Positions 17,053 through 25,856 of a DNA stretch of 41,337 nucleotides are shown piece by piece (position 1 is the first letter of the stretch; each line of letters begins with the position of its first letter). The stretch lies in NCBI GenBank assembly GCA_037134755.1, contig JBAXLO010000011.1, positions 1 to 41,337 of the forward strand, written 5' to 3'. The translations under genes and the position numbers were made by a program. Below the pieces are notes generated by a model. That model saw only the letters and a program-made list of their open reading frames with translations, was not told the origin of the DNA and did no database searches. Origin of the DNA: JBAXLO01 sp037134755. GTDB taxonomy: Bacteria; Bacteroidota; Bacteroidia; Bacteroidales; JACABE01.

Positions 17053-17838
17053 CTAATTATTGTTATTATTTTTTAAAACCATTTCAATTTCATCAAAACT
17101 TGAAAGAATATCTACTTTATCTTTTCTGATAGCTACTGTATGTTCAAAATGAGCTGAAGGAAGTTTATCATTAGTATAAATTGTCCAACCATCTTTTCCT
17201 TGATATACTTCTTTTTTTCCGAAATTAATCATTGGTTCTATTGCAATTACTAAGCCTTCAATTAATCTCATGCCAGTCCCTCTTTTACCATAATTTGGAA
17301 CTTCGGGTTTTTCATGAAGTTTTTTTCCAACACCATGTCCAACTAAATCCCTAACTACTGAATATCCTTGCTTCTCTACATAATTTTGTATCTCAAAACC
17401 TATATCTCCAATACGTTTTCCTTCAAAAGCAACTTCTAAACCTTTATATAAAGATTGTTTTGTAACTTCAATCAAATTCATTTTACCATCATCAATTCTT
17501 CCAACAGCAAATGTATATGCAGAATCACCATAAAATTCATTTTTAATAACTCCACAATCAATTGAAGCGATATCGCCTTCTATTAAAATTTTTCTACCTG
17601 GTATTCCATGTACAACCTCATCATTTAAAGAAATACATAAAGTATTTGGAAATCCATTATATCCTTTAAATCCAGGAATAGCATTATTATCTTTTATATA
17701 TTCTTCAGCTATTTTATCTAAAAACAAAGTTTCAACTCCTGGTCTTATCCATTTAGCAACTTCTGCTAAAGTTTTTCCAACAAGTAAGGAACTTTCTCTT
17801 ATTAACTCAATTTCTTCGTCAGTTTTATAGTGTACCAT
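17053..17838 (-). CDS. map: Type I methionine aminopeptidase
   Basis: 261 residues. It removes the initiator methionine from nascent proteins in the cytoplasm. All five dimetal ligands of the family are present (Asp94, Asp105, His168, Glu201, Glu232) together with the catalytic His77 in VVHGIPG. Signature regions are SIDCGVIKNEFYGDSAYTF, GHGVGKKLHEKP and IEPMINF. It is a compact type Ia enzyme without an N-terminal zinc finger. It lies between secY and infA, a common Bacteroidota arrangement. Confidence 0.98.
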   Translation of the reverse strand: MVHYKTDEEIELIRESSLLVGKTLAEVAKWIRPGVETLFLDKIAEEYIKDNNAIPGFKGYNGFPNTLCISLNDEVVHGIPGRKILIEGDIASIDCGVIKNEFYGDSAYTFAVGRIDDGKMNLIEVTKQSLYKGLEVAFEGKRIGDIGFEIQNYVEKQGYSVVRDLVGHGVGKKLHEKPEVPNYGKRGTGMRLIEGLVIAIEPMINFGKKEVYQGKDGWTIYTNDKLPSAHFEHTVAIRKDKVDILSSFDEIEMVLKNNNNN

Positions 17839-17864
17839 TAAAATCTAATTAGAGATCCAACTAA

Positions 17865-19223
17865 TTACTGAGCACTCATTGCAGTTCTTCCTTTTATTCT
17901 ACCTGACTTTGTTAATCCATCATAATGACGCATTAATAAATGACTCTCTATTTGTTGTAATGTATCTAAAACTACACCAACAAGAATTAATAATGATGTT
18001 CCACCATAAAATTGTGCAAATTGCTGATTTACACCGACAATTCTTACAATTGCTGGCATTACTGCTACAAAAGCTAAAAATAAAGATCCAGGTAATGTGA
18101 TTTTTGACATTACATTATCAAGAAACTCAGCAGTTTTTTTACCAGGTTTAACACCAGGAATAAATCCTCCATTTTTCTTCATTTCTTCTGCCATTTGATT
18201 TGGATTTATTGTAACAGCAGTATAAAAATAAGTAAATGCAATAATCATTACTGCAAAAACAAAATTATACCAAAAGCCATTAAAATTTGAAAAAATGGAA
18301 ACAAAACCAGTTAAAGAATCTGATGATGCAAAACCTGCAACAGTAATTGGAATAAACATAATTGCTTGAGCAAAAATAATAGGCATAACGCCTGCAGCAT
18401 TTACTTTTAATGGAATATATTGCCTGACTCCCCCATATTGCTTATTACCCACAATACGTTTAGCATATTGAACAGGTATTTTTCTAGTTCCTTGAACTAA
18501 TAATATACAAATTAAAATAACAAGAACTAAAACTATTAATTCTACAAGAAAAATAACTAATCCTCCTCCTTGTTCTACCATTCTAGATGCAAATTCACTA
18601 AATAATGCAAACGGAAGTCTTGCTATAATACCAACCATTATTAATAAAGAAATTCCATTACCAATTCCTTTGTCAGTTATTTTCTCACCCAACCACATTA
18701 CAAATAGAGTACCTGCTATTAATATTACTGTAGATGAAATCCAGAAAAATGTAGTTGGAGGTGTCCCATTAAAAGGTGCTATTGCACTTGGAGAATGTCC
18801 TAATTGATGAACAAGATTTGCAATATAGCCAGGAGCCTGAAAACCTGTAATTATAACTGTTAAATATCTGGTAATTTTATTAATTTGTTTTCGTCCACTT
18901 TCTCCCTCTTTTTGCAGCTTTTGAAAATATGGTATTGCCATTCCTAACAATTGAACTACAATTGAAGCAGAAATATATGGCATAATTCCTAAAGCAAATA
19001 CTGATGCATGAGAAAAAGCTCCACCAGAAAACATATTTAATAATCCTAGAATACCACTATTAGTCTGCTTTGATAAAGCTCCTAGTTCACTGGGATTAAC
19101 ACCTGGTAATACAACAAATGAACCAAATCGATATATTAAGACTATACTTATAGTATAAATTATTCTTTTTCGAAGTTCTTCGATTTTATATATATTCCGG
19201 ATTGTTTGTATAAATCGTTTCAT
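17865..19223 (-). CDS. secY: Protein translocase subunit SecY
   Basis: 452 residues with about ten membrane spans. SecY is the channel of the general secretion pathway in the inner membrane. Recognised by RIIYTISIVLIYRFGSFVVL, ISASIVVQLL, the loop GRKQINKITRYLTV, GTRKIPVQYAKR and the C-terminal MRHYDGLTKSGRIKGR. It starts 11 bases after rplO. Confidence 0.98.
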   Translation of the reverse strand: MKRFIQTIRNIYKIEELRKRIIYTISIVLIYRFGSFVVLPGVNPSELGALSKQTNSGILGLLNMFSGGAFSHASVFALGIMPYISASIVVQLLGMAIPYFQKLQKEGESGRKQINKITRYLTVIITGFQAPGYIANLVHQLGHSPSAIAPFNGTPPTTFFWISSTVILIAGTLFVMWLGEKITDKGIGNGISLLIMVGIIARLPFALFSEFASRMVEQGGGLVIFLVELIVLVLVILICILLVQGTRKIPVQYAKRIVGNKQYGGVRQYIPLKVNAAGVMPIIFAQAIMFIPITVAGFASSDSLTGFVSIFSNFNGFWYNFVFAVMIIAFTYFYTAVTINPNQMAEEMKKNGGFIPGVKPGKKTAEFLDNVMSKITLPGSLFLAFVAVMPAIVRIVGVNQQFAQFYGGTSLLILVGVVLDTLQQIESHLLMRHYDGLTKSGRIKGRTAMSAQ

Positions 19224-19234
19224 GCAATTAATTG

Positions 19235-19681
19235 TTAAATAATAGTAGCCTCGCCACCAATAGATTCAATAGCTTTCTTTGCAGTTGCAGTAAATGCATG
19301 CGCTGATACATTTACTTTTATAGTTAATTCACCTGTTCCTAAAATTTTCACAAGATCATTTTTTGAAGCTAATCCATATTGTTTTAAAACTTCAAAATCA
19401 ATATTAAAAATGTTTTTTGTTTCTACTAATTTCTGAATAGTACTAATATTAATACCAACATATTCTTTCCTATTGAAATTTTTGAAACCAAATTTTGGTA
19501 CTCTTCTATATAAAGGCATCTGCCCTCCTTCAAAACCAATCTTTCTTGAATAACCAGATCTAGATTTAGCACCTTTATGACCTCTAGTAGATGTCCCTCC
19601 TCTACCTGATCCTTGTCCTCTACCTATTCTTTTACTAGTTTTTACAGAACCTTGTTCTGGTTTTAGATTACTTAAATCCAT
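19235..19681 (-). CDS. rplO: 50S ribosomal protein L15
   Basis: 148 residues. A late-assembly protein of the large subunit. The glycine/arginine-rich N-terminus carries GRGQGSGRGGTSTRGHKGAK, and GGQMPLYRRVPKFGFKN follows. The C-terminal half has the usual alpha/beta fold (VKVSAHAFTATAKKAIESIG type). It sits between rpmD and secY as usual. Confidence 0.98.
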   Translation of the reverse strand: MDLSNLKPEQGSVKTSKRIGRGQGSGRGGTSTRGHKGAKSRSGYSRKIGFEGGQMPLYRRVPKFGFKNFNRKEYVGINISTIQKLVETKNIFNIDFEVLKQYGLASKNDLVKILGTGELTIKVNVSAHAFTATAKKAIESIGGEATII

Positions 19682-19707
19682 TATATCTTATTAATTTATT
19701 ATTAATA

Positions 19708-19887
19708 TTAAATGTTCTCTACAGAAACTAAATGTCTAACTTTATTAACCATTCCTTCTATTTGAGGAGTAGCTTCGACTTCGACAGTTTGATGCATTTT
19801 CCTTAGGCCAAGAGCTATTAAAGTCCTTTTTTGCCTTTCAGGTCTATCAATCCCACTTTTTATTTGTTTTATTCTGATTTTTTTCAT
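19708..19887 (-). CDS. rpmD: 50S ribosomal protein L30
   Basis: A 59-residue gene in the gap between rpsE and rplO, read directly from the minus strand. It begins MKKIRIKQIKSGIDRPERQK, continues RTLIALGLRKMHQTVEVEAT and ends VNKVRHLVSVENI. The L30 signature (RTLIALGLRK followed by a V-HLV end) is clear and the length is normal for bacterial L30. Confidence 0.96.
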   Translation of the reverse strand: MKKIRIKQIKSGIDRPERQKRTLIALGLRKMHQTVEVEATPQIEGMVNKVRHLVSVENI

Positions 19888-19914
19888 TATTTTCTCTAAA
19901 TTATAAAGAATTTA

Positions 19915-20433
19915 TTAACCATTAAATACTTTACTTAATTCAATACCTCTTAATTGGGATACCATATATGGGTCTTTAAGTTGAACTAATGCGTTAATTG
20001 TAGCTTTTACAACACTATGTGGATTCGAAGATCCTTTTGATTTGGCTAGTACATCTTTTACTCCAACACTTTCTAAAACAGCACGCATAGCACCACCCGC
20101 AATAACACCGGTACCAGGAGCTGCAGGTTTTAAAAACACATTAGCTCCGCTGTATTTACCATCTTGTTCATGAGGTAAAGTACCTTTAAGTATGGGTACT
20201 TTAACTAAATTCTTTTTAGCATCATCAATACCTTTGGCAATAGCAGCTGTTACTTCTTTGGCTTTTCCTAACCCATAACCTACTACTCCATTTTCGTTAC
20301 CAACTACAACAATTGCAGAAAAACTAAATGTTCTACCACCTTTAGTAACTTTAGTAACTCTATTAATACTTACAAGTCTATCTTTAAATTCGATTTCGCT
20401 TGATTTAACTCTTTTTACATTAACATCTGCCAT
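19915..20433 (-). CDS. rpsE: 30S ribosomal protein S5
   Basis: 172 residues. S5 helps decoding fidelity at the mRNA entrance. The double-stranded-RNA-binding-like N-terminal domain has LVSINRVTKVTKGGRTFSFS and GYGLGKAKEVTAAIAKG. The C-terminal domain has GTGVIAGGAMRAVLESVGV. It begins 3 bases after rplR ends. Confidence 0.98.
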   Translation of the reverse strand: MADVNVKRVKSSEIEFKDRLVSINRVTKVTKGGRTFSFSAIVVVGNENGVVGYGLGKAKEVTAAIAKGIDDAKKNLVKVPILKGTLPHEQDGKYSGANVFLKPAAPGTGVIAGGAMRAVLESVGVKDVLAKSKGSSNPHSVVKATINALVQLKDPYMVSQLRGIELSKVFNG

Positions 20434-20436
20434 AAT

Positions 20437-20799
20437 CTAAAATTTTAAGCCTCCTTCTCTAGCTGCGTCAGCTAAAGTTTTTACTCTACCATGAAATAAA
20501 TAACCATTTCTATCAAAAACAACTGTATTAATACCAGCTGCAACTGCTCTTTCAGCAATTAATTTACCAACCATTTTGGCTTCTTCAATTTTATTAATTT
20601 TATTATCAACGAATGATTTCTCTAATGAAGATGCAGCTGTTATAGTTTTATTACTTATATCATCAATAATTTGAGCATAAATTTCTTTGTTACTTCTAAA
20701 AACTGATAATCTCGGTCTTTCTAAAGTACCATTAATTACTTTTCTAATTCGTTTTTTAATACGAAATCTTCTGAATTCTTTTCTATTATTTATAGCCAT
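20437..20799 (-). CDS. rplR: 50S ribosomal protein L18
   Basis: 120 residues. L18 binds 5S rRNA with L5. It has the family segments RIRKVINGTLERPRLSVFRS, NKEIYAQIIDD and the C-terminal VVFDRNGYLFHGRVKTLADA followed by AREGGLKF. It lies 29 bases after rplF and 3 before rpsE. Confidence 0.98.
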   Translation of the reverse strand: MAINNRKEFRRFRIKKRIRKVINGTLERPRLSVFRSNKEIYAQIIDDISNKTITAASSLEKSFVDNKINKIEEAKMVGKLIAERAVAAGINTVVFDRNGYLFHGRVKTLADAAREGGLKF

Positions 20800-20828
20800 C
20801 CCTATTTGGATTTAAAATATTATTTATT

Positions 20829-21392
20829 TTATTTACTAGATGCAGCTTTACCAGCTTTCTTTCGTACAATCTCATTTAAGAATCTAATACCTTTCCCTTT
20901 ATATGGTTCTGGTTTTCTTAATGAACGAATTTTAGCAGCTACCTGTCCTAACAATTGCTTATCAAATGATTGTAGAATTATTGTTGGATTTTTACCTCTT
21001 TCTGCAGTAGTTTCTACTTTTACCTCTATTGGTAATTCCATAATAATATTATGAGAATATCCTAATGAAAGTTCTAGTAATTGTCCATTAGCGGTAGCTT
21101 TGTATCCAACACCAACTATTTCTTGAATTGTTTTAAACCCAACAGAAACGCCTTGTACCATATTAAATAACAAAGATCTATATAATCCATGTAATGATCT
21201 ATGTTTTATCTGGTCTGTAGGTCTTTCAACTAATAAAATAGTATTTTCAGAATCGATACTAATTTTTATAGAAGGATCAACAATTTGAGACAATTCACCT
21301 AAGGGTCCTTTAATAGAAACCATATTCTTATCTGACACATTAATTTCAACACCTTTAGGTATTGCTATTGGTAATTTACCTATCCTTGACAT
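20829..21392 (-). CDS. rplF: 50S ribosomal protein L6
   Basis: 187 residues from the ATG at 21392, giving the family start MSRIGKLPIAIPKGV. An in-frame ATG at 21419 would add nine hydrophobic residues and overlap rpsH, so it was rejected. L6 binds 23S rRNA near the factor-binding centre. Both repeats of the L6 fold are seen, and the C-terminal signature KPEPYKGKGIRF is intact. Confidence 0.97.
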   Translation of the reverse strand: MSRIGKLPIAIPKGVEINVSDKNMVSIKGPLGELSQIVDPSIKISIDSENTILLVERPTDQIKHRSLHGLYRSLLFNMVQGVSVGFKTIQEIVGVGYKATANGQLLELSLGYSHNIIMELPIEVKVETTAERGKNPTIILQSFDKQLLGQVAAKIRSLRKPEPYKGKGIRFLNEIVRKKAGKAASSK

Positions 21393-21403
21393 TTTTTTAT
21401 TTA

Positions 21404-21802
21404 TTAAAATATATAACACAAAACTTCTCCACCAATATTTTTAACTTTAGCCTCTTTGTCAGTCATTACACCATGAGAAGTAGACAGAATTGCTATACCT
21501 AAACCATTCATTACTCTCGGTATTTTTTCTGCACCAACATATTTTCTTAATCCTGGACTGCTAACTCTAGAGAGTTTACTAATAGCAGAAATTTTTGAAA
21601 CAGGATGATATTTTAAAGCTATTTTTATTATACCAGGTCGAATTTCATCTTCAAATTTATAATTAAGAATATAACCTTTTTCAAATAAGATTTTTGTTAA
21701 TTCTTTTTTTAATTTTGAAGAAGGTATCTCTACTATTCTATGCTTTGCCATTACAGCATTTCTAATTCTGGTTAAATAATCTGCAATAGGATCTGTGACC
21801 AT
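21404..21802 (-). CDS. rpsH: 30S ribosomal protein S8
   Basis: 132 residues. S8 is a primary 16S rRNA binder and, in E. coli, the translational repressor of the spc operon. It opens MVTDPIADYLTRIRNAVMAK and has the C-terminal signature GLGIAILSTSHGVMTDKEAK. It lies 37 bases after rpsN and 11 before rplF. Confidence 0.98.
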   Translation of the reverse strand: MVTDPIADYLTRIRNAVMAKHRIVEIPSSKLKKELTKILFEKGYILNYKFEDEIRPGIIKIALKYHPVSKISAISKLSRVSSPGLRKYVGAEKIPRVMNGLGIAILSTSHGVMTDKEAKVKNIGGEVLCYIF

Positions 21803-21839
21803 TTTTTATTTTTTTTATTAATTAAACCAATAATATTTA

Positions 21840-22109
21840 TTACCAACTAGCTTTTCTAACACCTGGAATTAATCCAGCTAAAGCCATTTCTCTAAAATTT
21901 ATTCTTGATACACCAAACTGTCTCATATAACCTTTAGGTCTACCAGTTAATTTACATCTATTATGCAACCTAACTGGAGAGGCATTCTTTGGTAATTTCT
22001 GTAATCCAACGTAATCACCAGCTTCTTTTAATAAGGCTCTTTTAGTAGCATATTTATCTACTAATTTTTGCCTTTTTACTTCTCTTGCTTTAATTGATTC
22101 TTTTGCCAT
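21840..22109 (-). CDS. rpsN: 30S ribosomal protein S14, zinc-free long form
   Basis: 89 residues, the long C- type of S14. It contains no CxxC pairs, so it should not bind zinc. MAKESIKAREVKRQKLVDKY forms the N-terminal helix, and the conserved core is RCKLTGRPKGYMRQFGVSRI with end GLIPGVRKASW. It assembles in the small-subunit head. It lies 6 bases after rplE. Confidence 0.98.
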   Translation of the reverse strand: MAKESIKAREVKRQKLVDKYATKRALLKEAGDYVGLQKLPKNASPVRLHNRCKLTGRPKGYMRQFGVSRINFREMALAGLIPGVRKASW

Positions 22110-22115
22110 AACAAA

Positions 22116-22673
22116 TTATTTATTTTGGTTTTTAAAAGGTAATCCAAATTCTTTAAGTAAAGCTAAAGCTTCCTTATCTGTAGGAGCTGAGGTTACAAAA
22201 GTTATATCCATTCCTCCAATTTTACTTATTTTGTCAATATCTATTTCTGGAAATATAATCTGTTCAGTAATACCAAAAGTATAATTCCCTCTTCCATCAA
22301 AACCTTTATCATTAATCCCTCTAAAGTCTCTAATTCTAGGAATTGATACAGATACAAGTCTATCTAAGAATTCATACATTCTATCACCTCTTAAAGTTAC
22401 TCTAACACCAATAGGGTTTCCTTTTCTAACTTTAAAGTTTGAAATATCTTTTCTAGATTTAGTAGAGACAGCTTTTTGACCAGCAATGATTGACATTTCT
22501 TCAACACCATTATCAATTTGTTTCTTATCAGCAATTGCTGTACCCAACCCTTGATTAAGAGATATTTTCAATAATCTAGGAACTTGCATTCTGGTTTTAT
22601 ACTGGAATTGATTTGTTAGAGCTGTTACAATTTCTTCATTGTATTTAGCTTTCAATCTTGGATTATAATTCAT
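22116..22673 (-). CDS. rplE: 50S ribosomal protein L5
   Basis: 185 residues. L5 binds 5S rRNA and forms bridge B1b with S13. It contains VPRLLKISLNQGLGTA, the signature region KGNPIGVRVTLRGDRMYEFL and NYTFGITEQIIFPEIDIDKI. Its ATG overlaps the rplX stop codon by one base (TAATG at 22671-22675), which suggests translational coupling. Confidence 0.98.
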   Translation of the reverse strand: MNYNPRLKAKYNEEIVTALTNQFQYKTRMQVPRLLKISLNQGLGTAIADKKQIDNGVEEMSIIAGQKAVSTKSRKDISNFKVRKGNPIGVRVTLRGDRMYEFLDRLVSVSIPRIRDFRGINDKGFDGRGNYTFGITEQIIFPEIDIDKISKIGGMDITFVTSAPTDKEALALLKEFGLPFKNQNK

Positions 22674-22996
22674 TATTTAATTACCTCCCCTGATTTTTTA
22701 GAATAACGAACTAATTTATTTGTTTTACTATCTAATAGACGACCTATTCTAGAAGGTATACCTTTAGAATCTAATACCATCAAATTAGAAATATGTACAG
22801 AAGCTTCCATTTTAACAATGCCACCTTGTGTATTTTTCGCATTTGGTTTGGAATGTTTTGACACTAAATTTATTCCTTCAACAATAGCGGTATTATCGCT
22901 AACATTTACCATAAGAACTTTGCCTTGTTGACCTCTAGAGTCTCCTGCTAAAACCTTAACGGTATCACCTTTTTTAATACTTAATTTAAAATGCAT
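22673..22996 (-). CDS. rplX: 50S ribosomal protein L24
   Basis: 107 residues from the ATG at 22996 (MHFKLSIKKGDTVKVLAG), which matches the usual family start. An in-frame ATG at 23014 gives six extra residues and forms a TAATG overlap with the rplN stop, as seen at the next junction, so the longer form cannot be excluded. L24 starts large-subunit assembly. The KOW motif GDTVKVLAGDSRGQQGKVL and the C-terminal VRYSKKSGEVIK are intact. Confidence 0.95.
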   Translation of the reverse strand: MHFKLSIKKGDTVKVLAGDSRGQQGKVLMVNVSDNTAIVEGINLVSKHSKPNAKNTQGGIVKMEASVHISNLMVLDSKGIPSRIGRLLDSKTNKLVRYSKKSGEVIK

Positions 22997-23013
22997 ATTG
23001 TAAACTTTAAACA

Positions 23014-23382
23014 TTAAAGCACTTCTGGTGCTAATGAAATTATTTTCATATATTGTTTTTCTCTAAGTTCTCTTGCTACTGGTCCGAAGATACGAGTACC
23101 TCTCAATTCTTCATTTGCTGTTAAGAGAACTATTGCATTATCATCAAATCTGATATATGAACCATCACTTCTTCTTACTTCTTTTTTTGTCCTTACTACT
23201 ACAGCTTTAGTAACAGTTCCCTTTTTAACATTACCTGATGGGAGTGCATCTTTTATAGTAACAATAATTTTATCTCCAACTGATGCATATCTTTTCCTTG
23301 TACCACCCAAAACTCTGATACACAGAGCACTTTTAGCGCCACTGTTATCAGCTACAATTACTCTTGATTCTTGTTGTATCAT
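23014..23382 (-). CDS. rplN: 50S ribosomal protein L14
   Basis: 122 residues, standard. It lies at the subunit interface (bridge B5/B8). Recognised by MIQQESRVIVADNSGAKSAL, the basic stretch VRTKKEVRRSDGSYIRFDDN and the end IFGPVARELREKQYMKIISL. It begins 2 bases after the rpsQ stop. Confidence 0.98.
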   Translation of the reverse strand: MIQQESRVIVADNSGAKSALCIRVLGGTRKRYASVGDKIIVTIKDALPSGNVKKGTVTKAVVVRTKKEVRRSDGSYIRFDDNAIVLLTANEELRGTRIFGPVARELREKQYMKIISLAPEVL

Positions 23383-23384
23383 AA

Positions 23385-23642
23385 TTATTTTGCTCTTTCA
23401 ATAATTTCGACTAATCGCCAACATTTATTTTTACTTAATGGTCTTGTTTCCATTATTCTTACTGTATCGCCTTCGTTACACTCATTTTTCTCATCATGAG
23501 CCATAAATTTAGAAGTTTTTTTCACAAACTTTCCATACTTTGGATGCTTTACTTTTCTCTCAACAATAACAGTAATAGATTTCTCCATTTTATTGCTAAC
23601 AACAAGCCCGATTTTTTCTTTTCTTAAATTCCTAGTTTCCAT
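23385..23642 (-). CDS. rpsQ: 30S ribosomal protein S17
   Basis: 85 residues, an OB-fold primary binder of 16S rRNA. It contains RKEKIGLVVSNKMEKSITVI, HPKYGKFVKKTSKFMAHDE and the signature GDTVRIMETRPLSKNKCWRL. It lies 16 bases after rpmC and 2 before rplN. Confidence 0.98.
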   Translation of the reverse strand: METRNLRKEKIGLVVSNKMEKSITVIVERKVKHPKYGKFVKKTSKFMAHDEKNECNEGDTVRIMETRPLSKNKCWRLVEIIERAK

Positions 23643-23658
23643 CTAAATAAGATTTCTA

Positions 23659-23874
23659 TTATAAATTACTTATTTTTTCTAATTCTACTAACTCTCTTCT
23701 CTTTAACTCTGTCAATAAGCGAGCTATAGTTCTACGAAATGCTTTTATTTTGTTAGGATTTTCTAATGGTGAAACAGCATGATGTAATTTCAACTTAACA
23801 AGTTGAGCTCTTTCTTCTATTAACCTATCCTTAATTTCTTGAGTAGCAAGTTCTTTGATTACTTCTTGATTCAT
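23659..23874 (-). CDS. rpmC: 50S ribosomal protein L29
   Basis: 71 residues, two long helices. L29 lies next to the polypeptide exit tunnel near the SRP and trigger factor docking site. Recognised by TQEIKDRLIEERAQLVKLKL followed by HHAVSPLENPNKIKAFRRTI and ARLLTEL. It lies 12 bases after rplP. Confidence 0.97.
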   Translation of the reverse strand: MNQEVIKELATQEIKDRLIEERAQLVKLKLHHAVSPLENPNKIKAFRRTIARLLTELKRRELVELEKISNL

Positions 23875-23886
23875 TTCTTTAATTTA

Positions 23887-24315
23887 CTATATTGATTCTT
23901 CAACAAAATCTCTTCTAACAATAAACTTTGTACTAATAGGAAGCTTTTGTGCTGCTAATCTTAATGCTTCTTTTGCAACTAGGTATGGAACACCTTCGGC
24001 TTCAAATAAAATTCTACCTGGCGTTACTCTAGCAACAAAATATTCAGGAGCACCTTTACCTTTACCCATACGTACTTCAGCTGGCTTTTTAGTAATCGGT
24101 TTATCTGGAAATATTCTAATCCATATCTGCCCCTCACGTTTCATATAACGAGTAACAGCTTGACGAGCTGATTCTATTTGTCTTCCTGTTATCCACACTT
24201 CTTCTAATGCTTTAATTCCGAATGAACCAAAGGCAAGTTGGCTTCCGCGTTTTGCGTTACCCTTCATCTTACCTTTTTGCATTTTACGGTATTTTGTTTT
24301 CTTTGGCTGTAACAT
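23887..24315 (-). CDS. rplP: 50S ribosomal protein L16
   Basis: 142 residues. L16 contacts A-site tRNA in the large subunit. It has MLQPKKTKYRKMQKGKMKGN, the arginine-containing segment ESARQAVTRYMKREGQIWIR, and the glycine-rich signature RMGKGKGAPEYFVARVTPGR. It lies 35 bases after rpsC. Confidence 0.98.
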   Translation of the reverse strand: MLQPKKTKYRKMQKGKMKGNAKRGSQLAFGSFGIKALEEVWITGRQIESARQAVTRYMKREGQIWIRIFPDKPITKKPAEVRMGKGKGAPEYFVARVTPGRILFEAEGVPYLVAKEALRLAAQKLPISTKFIVRRDFVEESI

Positions 24316-24350
24316 TATTTATACTATTATAGTTAAAACTTGTGTTAATA

Positions 24351-25085
24351 CTATCTTCTTTTTCTGTTATTGCTATTATTATTGCTACCACTTCTTGGAC
24401 GAGAAGTATTAGAATATGGTTTATCTCTAGGAATTACAGTAGAAGGAATAATTTCTCTTTTACCATAAACCATACCTTTGCATATCCAAACTTTAATCCC
24501 TATCCTACCATATGTAGTATGGGCTTCAGCTGTAGCATAATCAATATCAGCTCTTAATGTATGTAATGGAGTTCTTCCTTCTTTATATTGTTCTCTTCTT
24601 GCCATTTCAGCTCCACCAATTCTGCCAGAAATCAAAACCTTAATCCCTTCAGCACCTGCTCTCATAGTAGCAGAAACAGCCATTTTAATAGCTCTTCTGT
24701 AAGAAACTCTACCCTCAATTTGCCTTGCTATTGCTGAAGAAACAATTATTGAATCTAAATCAGGTCTTTTAATCTCAGCAATGTTTATTTGAACATCTTT
24801 CTTAGTGAGCTTTTTTAACTCTTCTTTTAACTTATCAACATCCTGTCCACCTTTACCAATTATTACTCCTGGCCTTGCAGAATTAATTGTGACAGTTACT
24901 AATTTAAGAGAACGTTCAATAAAAATTCTTGCAATGCCAGCTTTAGCTAAACGAGCATTAAGATATTTTCTGATTTTGTCATCTTCAACTAATTTTGGTT
25001 CAAAGTTTTTTCCACCATACCAATTAGAATCCCATCCTCTTATGATTCCTAATCTACTGCCTATTGGATTTACTTTTTGTCCCAT
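24351..25085 (-). CDS. rpsC: 30S ribosomal protein S3
   Basis: 244 residues. S3 lines the mRNA entry channel and shares helicase activity with S4 and S5. It begins MGQKVNPIGSRLGIIRGWDS. The KH domain carries ARPGVIIGKGGQDVDKLKEE and the C-terminal domain IKVLISGRIGGAEMARREQY. The last about 20 residues are a low-complexity Ser/Asn/Arg tail (SGSNNNSNNRKRR) beyond the conserved fold. Confidence 0.98.
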   Translation of the reverse strand: MGQKVNPIGSRLGIIRGWDSNWYGGKNFEPKLVEDDKIRKYLNARLAKAGIARIFIERSLKLVTVTINSARPGVIIGKGGQDVDKLKEELKKLTKKDVQINIAEIKRPDLDSIIVSSAIARQIEGRVSYRRAIKMAVSATMRAGAEGIKVLISGRIGGAEMARREQYKEGRTPLHTLRADIDYATAEAHTTYGRIGIKVWICKGMVYGKREIIPSTVIPRDKPYSNTSRPRSGSNNNSNNRKRR

Positions 25086-25112
25086 CTAATATTATTTATA
25101 AGTTTTGTATTA

Positions 25113-25541
25113 TTATTCTGAAATTTCACTATTATACTCTGTTAATTTAGCCCTACTATCAACAAAAATTGTAATATGGCTTGAACGCTTTGATATTTTA
25201 TGACCTCTCCCTTGTGGAGCGGGTCTCATTCTTTTTAATTGTCTTCCACCATCAACAAAAATTTCTTTAACATATAATGTACTATCTTCCATTCTTTGTC
25301 CTTCATTCTTTGCTTGCCAATTTGCTATTGCAGACATTAAAAGTTTTCTGAGTTTTACAGCTGACTCTTTTGGACTATGAAGTAGAATTTGCAAAGCTTT
25401 GTCAACATTTACTCCTCTTATCAAATCTGCCATTAATCTTGTCTTCCTTGGTGAGGAAGGATTGTTAGTTAATTTAGCAAAATATAAAGTTTTATTTTCT
25501 TCTTTAACTAATTCAGCTTTAATGTGTTTTCTTGATCCCAT
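25113..25541 (-). CDS. rplV: 50S ribosomal protein L22
   Basis: 142 residues. L22 has a long hairpin that lines the exit tunnel at the constriction. The family region is RKTRLMADLIRGVNVDKALQ, and the hairpin ends with RMRPAPQGRGHKISKRSSHI. There is a short N-terminal extension (MGSRKHIKAELVKEENK). It lies 27 bases before rpsC and 12 after rpsS. Confidence 0.98.
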   Translation of the reverse strand: MGSRKHIKAELVKEENKTLYFAKLTNNPSSPRKTRLMADLIRGVNVDKALQILLHSPKESAVKLRKLLMSAIANWQAKNEGQRMEDSTLYVKEIFVDGGRQLKRMRPAPQGRGHKISKRSSHITIFVDSRAKLTEYNSEISE

Positions 25542-25553
25542 TTCAATATGTTA

Positions 25554-25832
25554 TTATTTTTTTCCCTTGTCTTTATTACCAGCATGACCTCTAAAAGTTC
25601 TTGTTGGAGCAAATTCACCTAATTTATGTCCAACCATGTTTTCAGTTACATAAACCGGTATAAATTTATTTCCATTGTGAACAGCTATTGTTTGACCTAC
25701 AAAATCTGGTGAAATCATTGAAGCTCTTGACCAAGTTTTAACAGCTGTTTTTTTATTGTTCTGAATTAAATCTAGAACTTTTTTCTCTAATTTGTAGTCA
25801 ATATATGGACCTTTTTTTAACGAACGACTCAT
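25554..25832 (-). CDS. rpsS: 30S ribosomal protein S19
   Basis: 92 residues, standard. S19 binds with S13 in the small-subunit head. It begins MSRSLKKGPYIDYKLEKKVL and contains TWSRASMISPDFVGQTIAVH and VGHKLGEFAPTRTFRGHAG. It follows rplB by 24 bases. Confidence 0.98.
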   Translation of the reverse strand: MSRSLKKGPYIDYKLEKKVLDLIQNNKKTAVKTWSRASMISPDFVGQTIAVHNGNKFIPVYVTENMVGHKLGEFAPTRTFRGHAGNKDKGKK

Positions 25833-25856
25833 AAAATCTTTGTATTATAAATATGA

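Noticed and set aside
21393..21419. Longer start for L6
   Set aside because: It adds nine residues not found in L6 and overlaps rpsH; the shorter start gives the family N-terminus.
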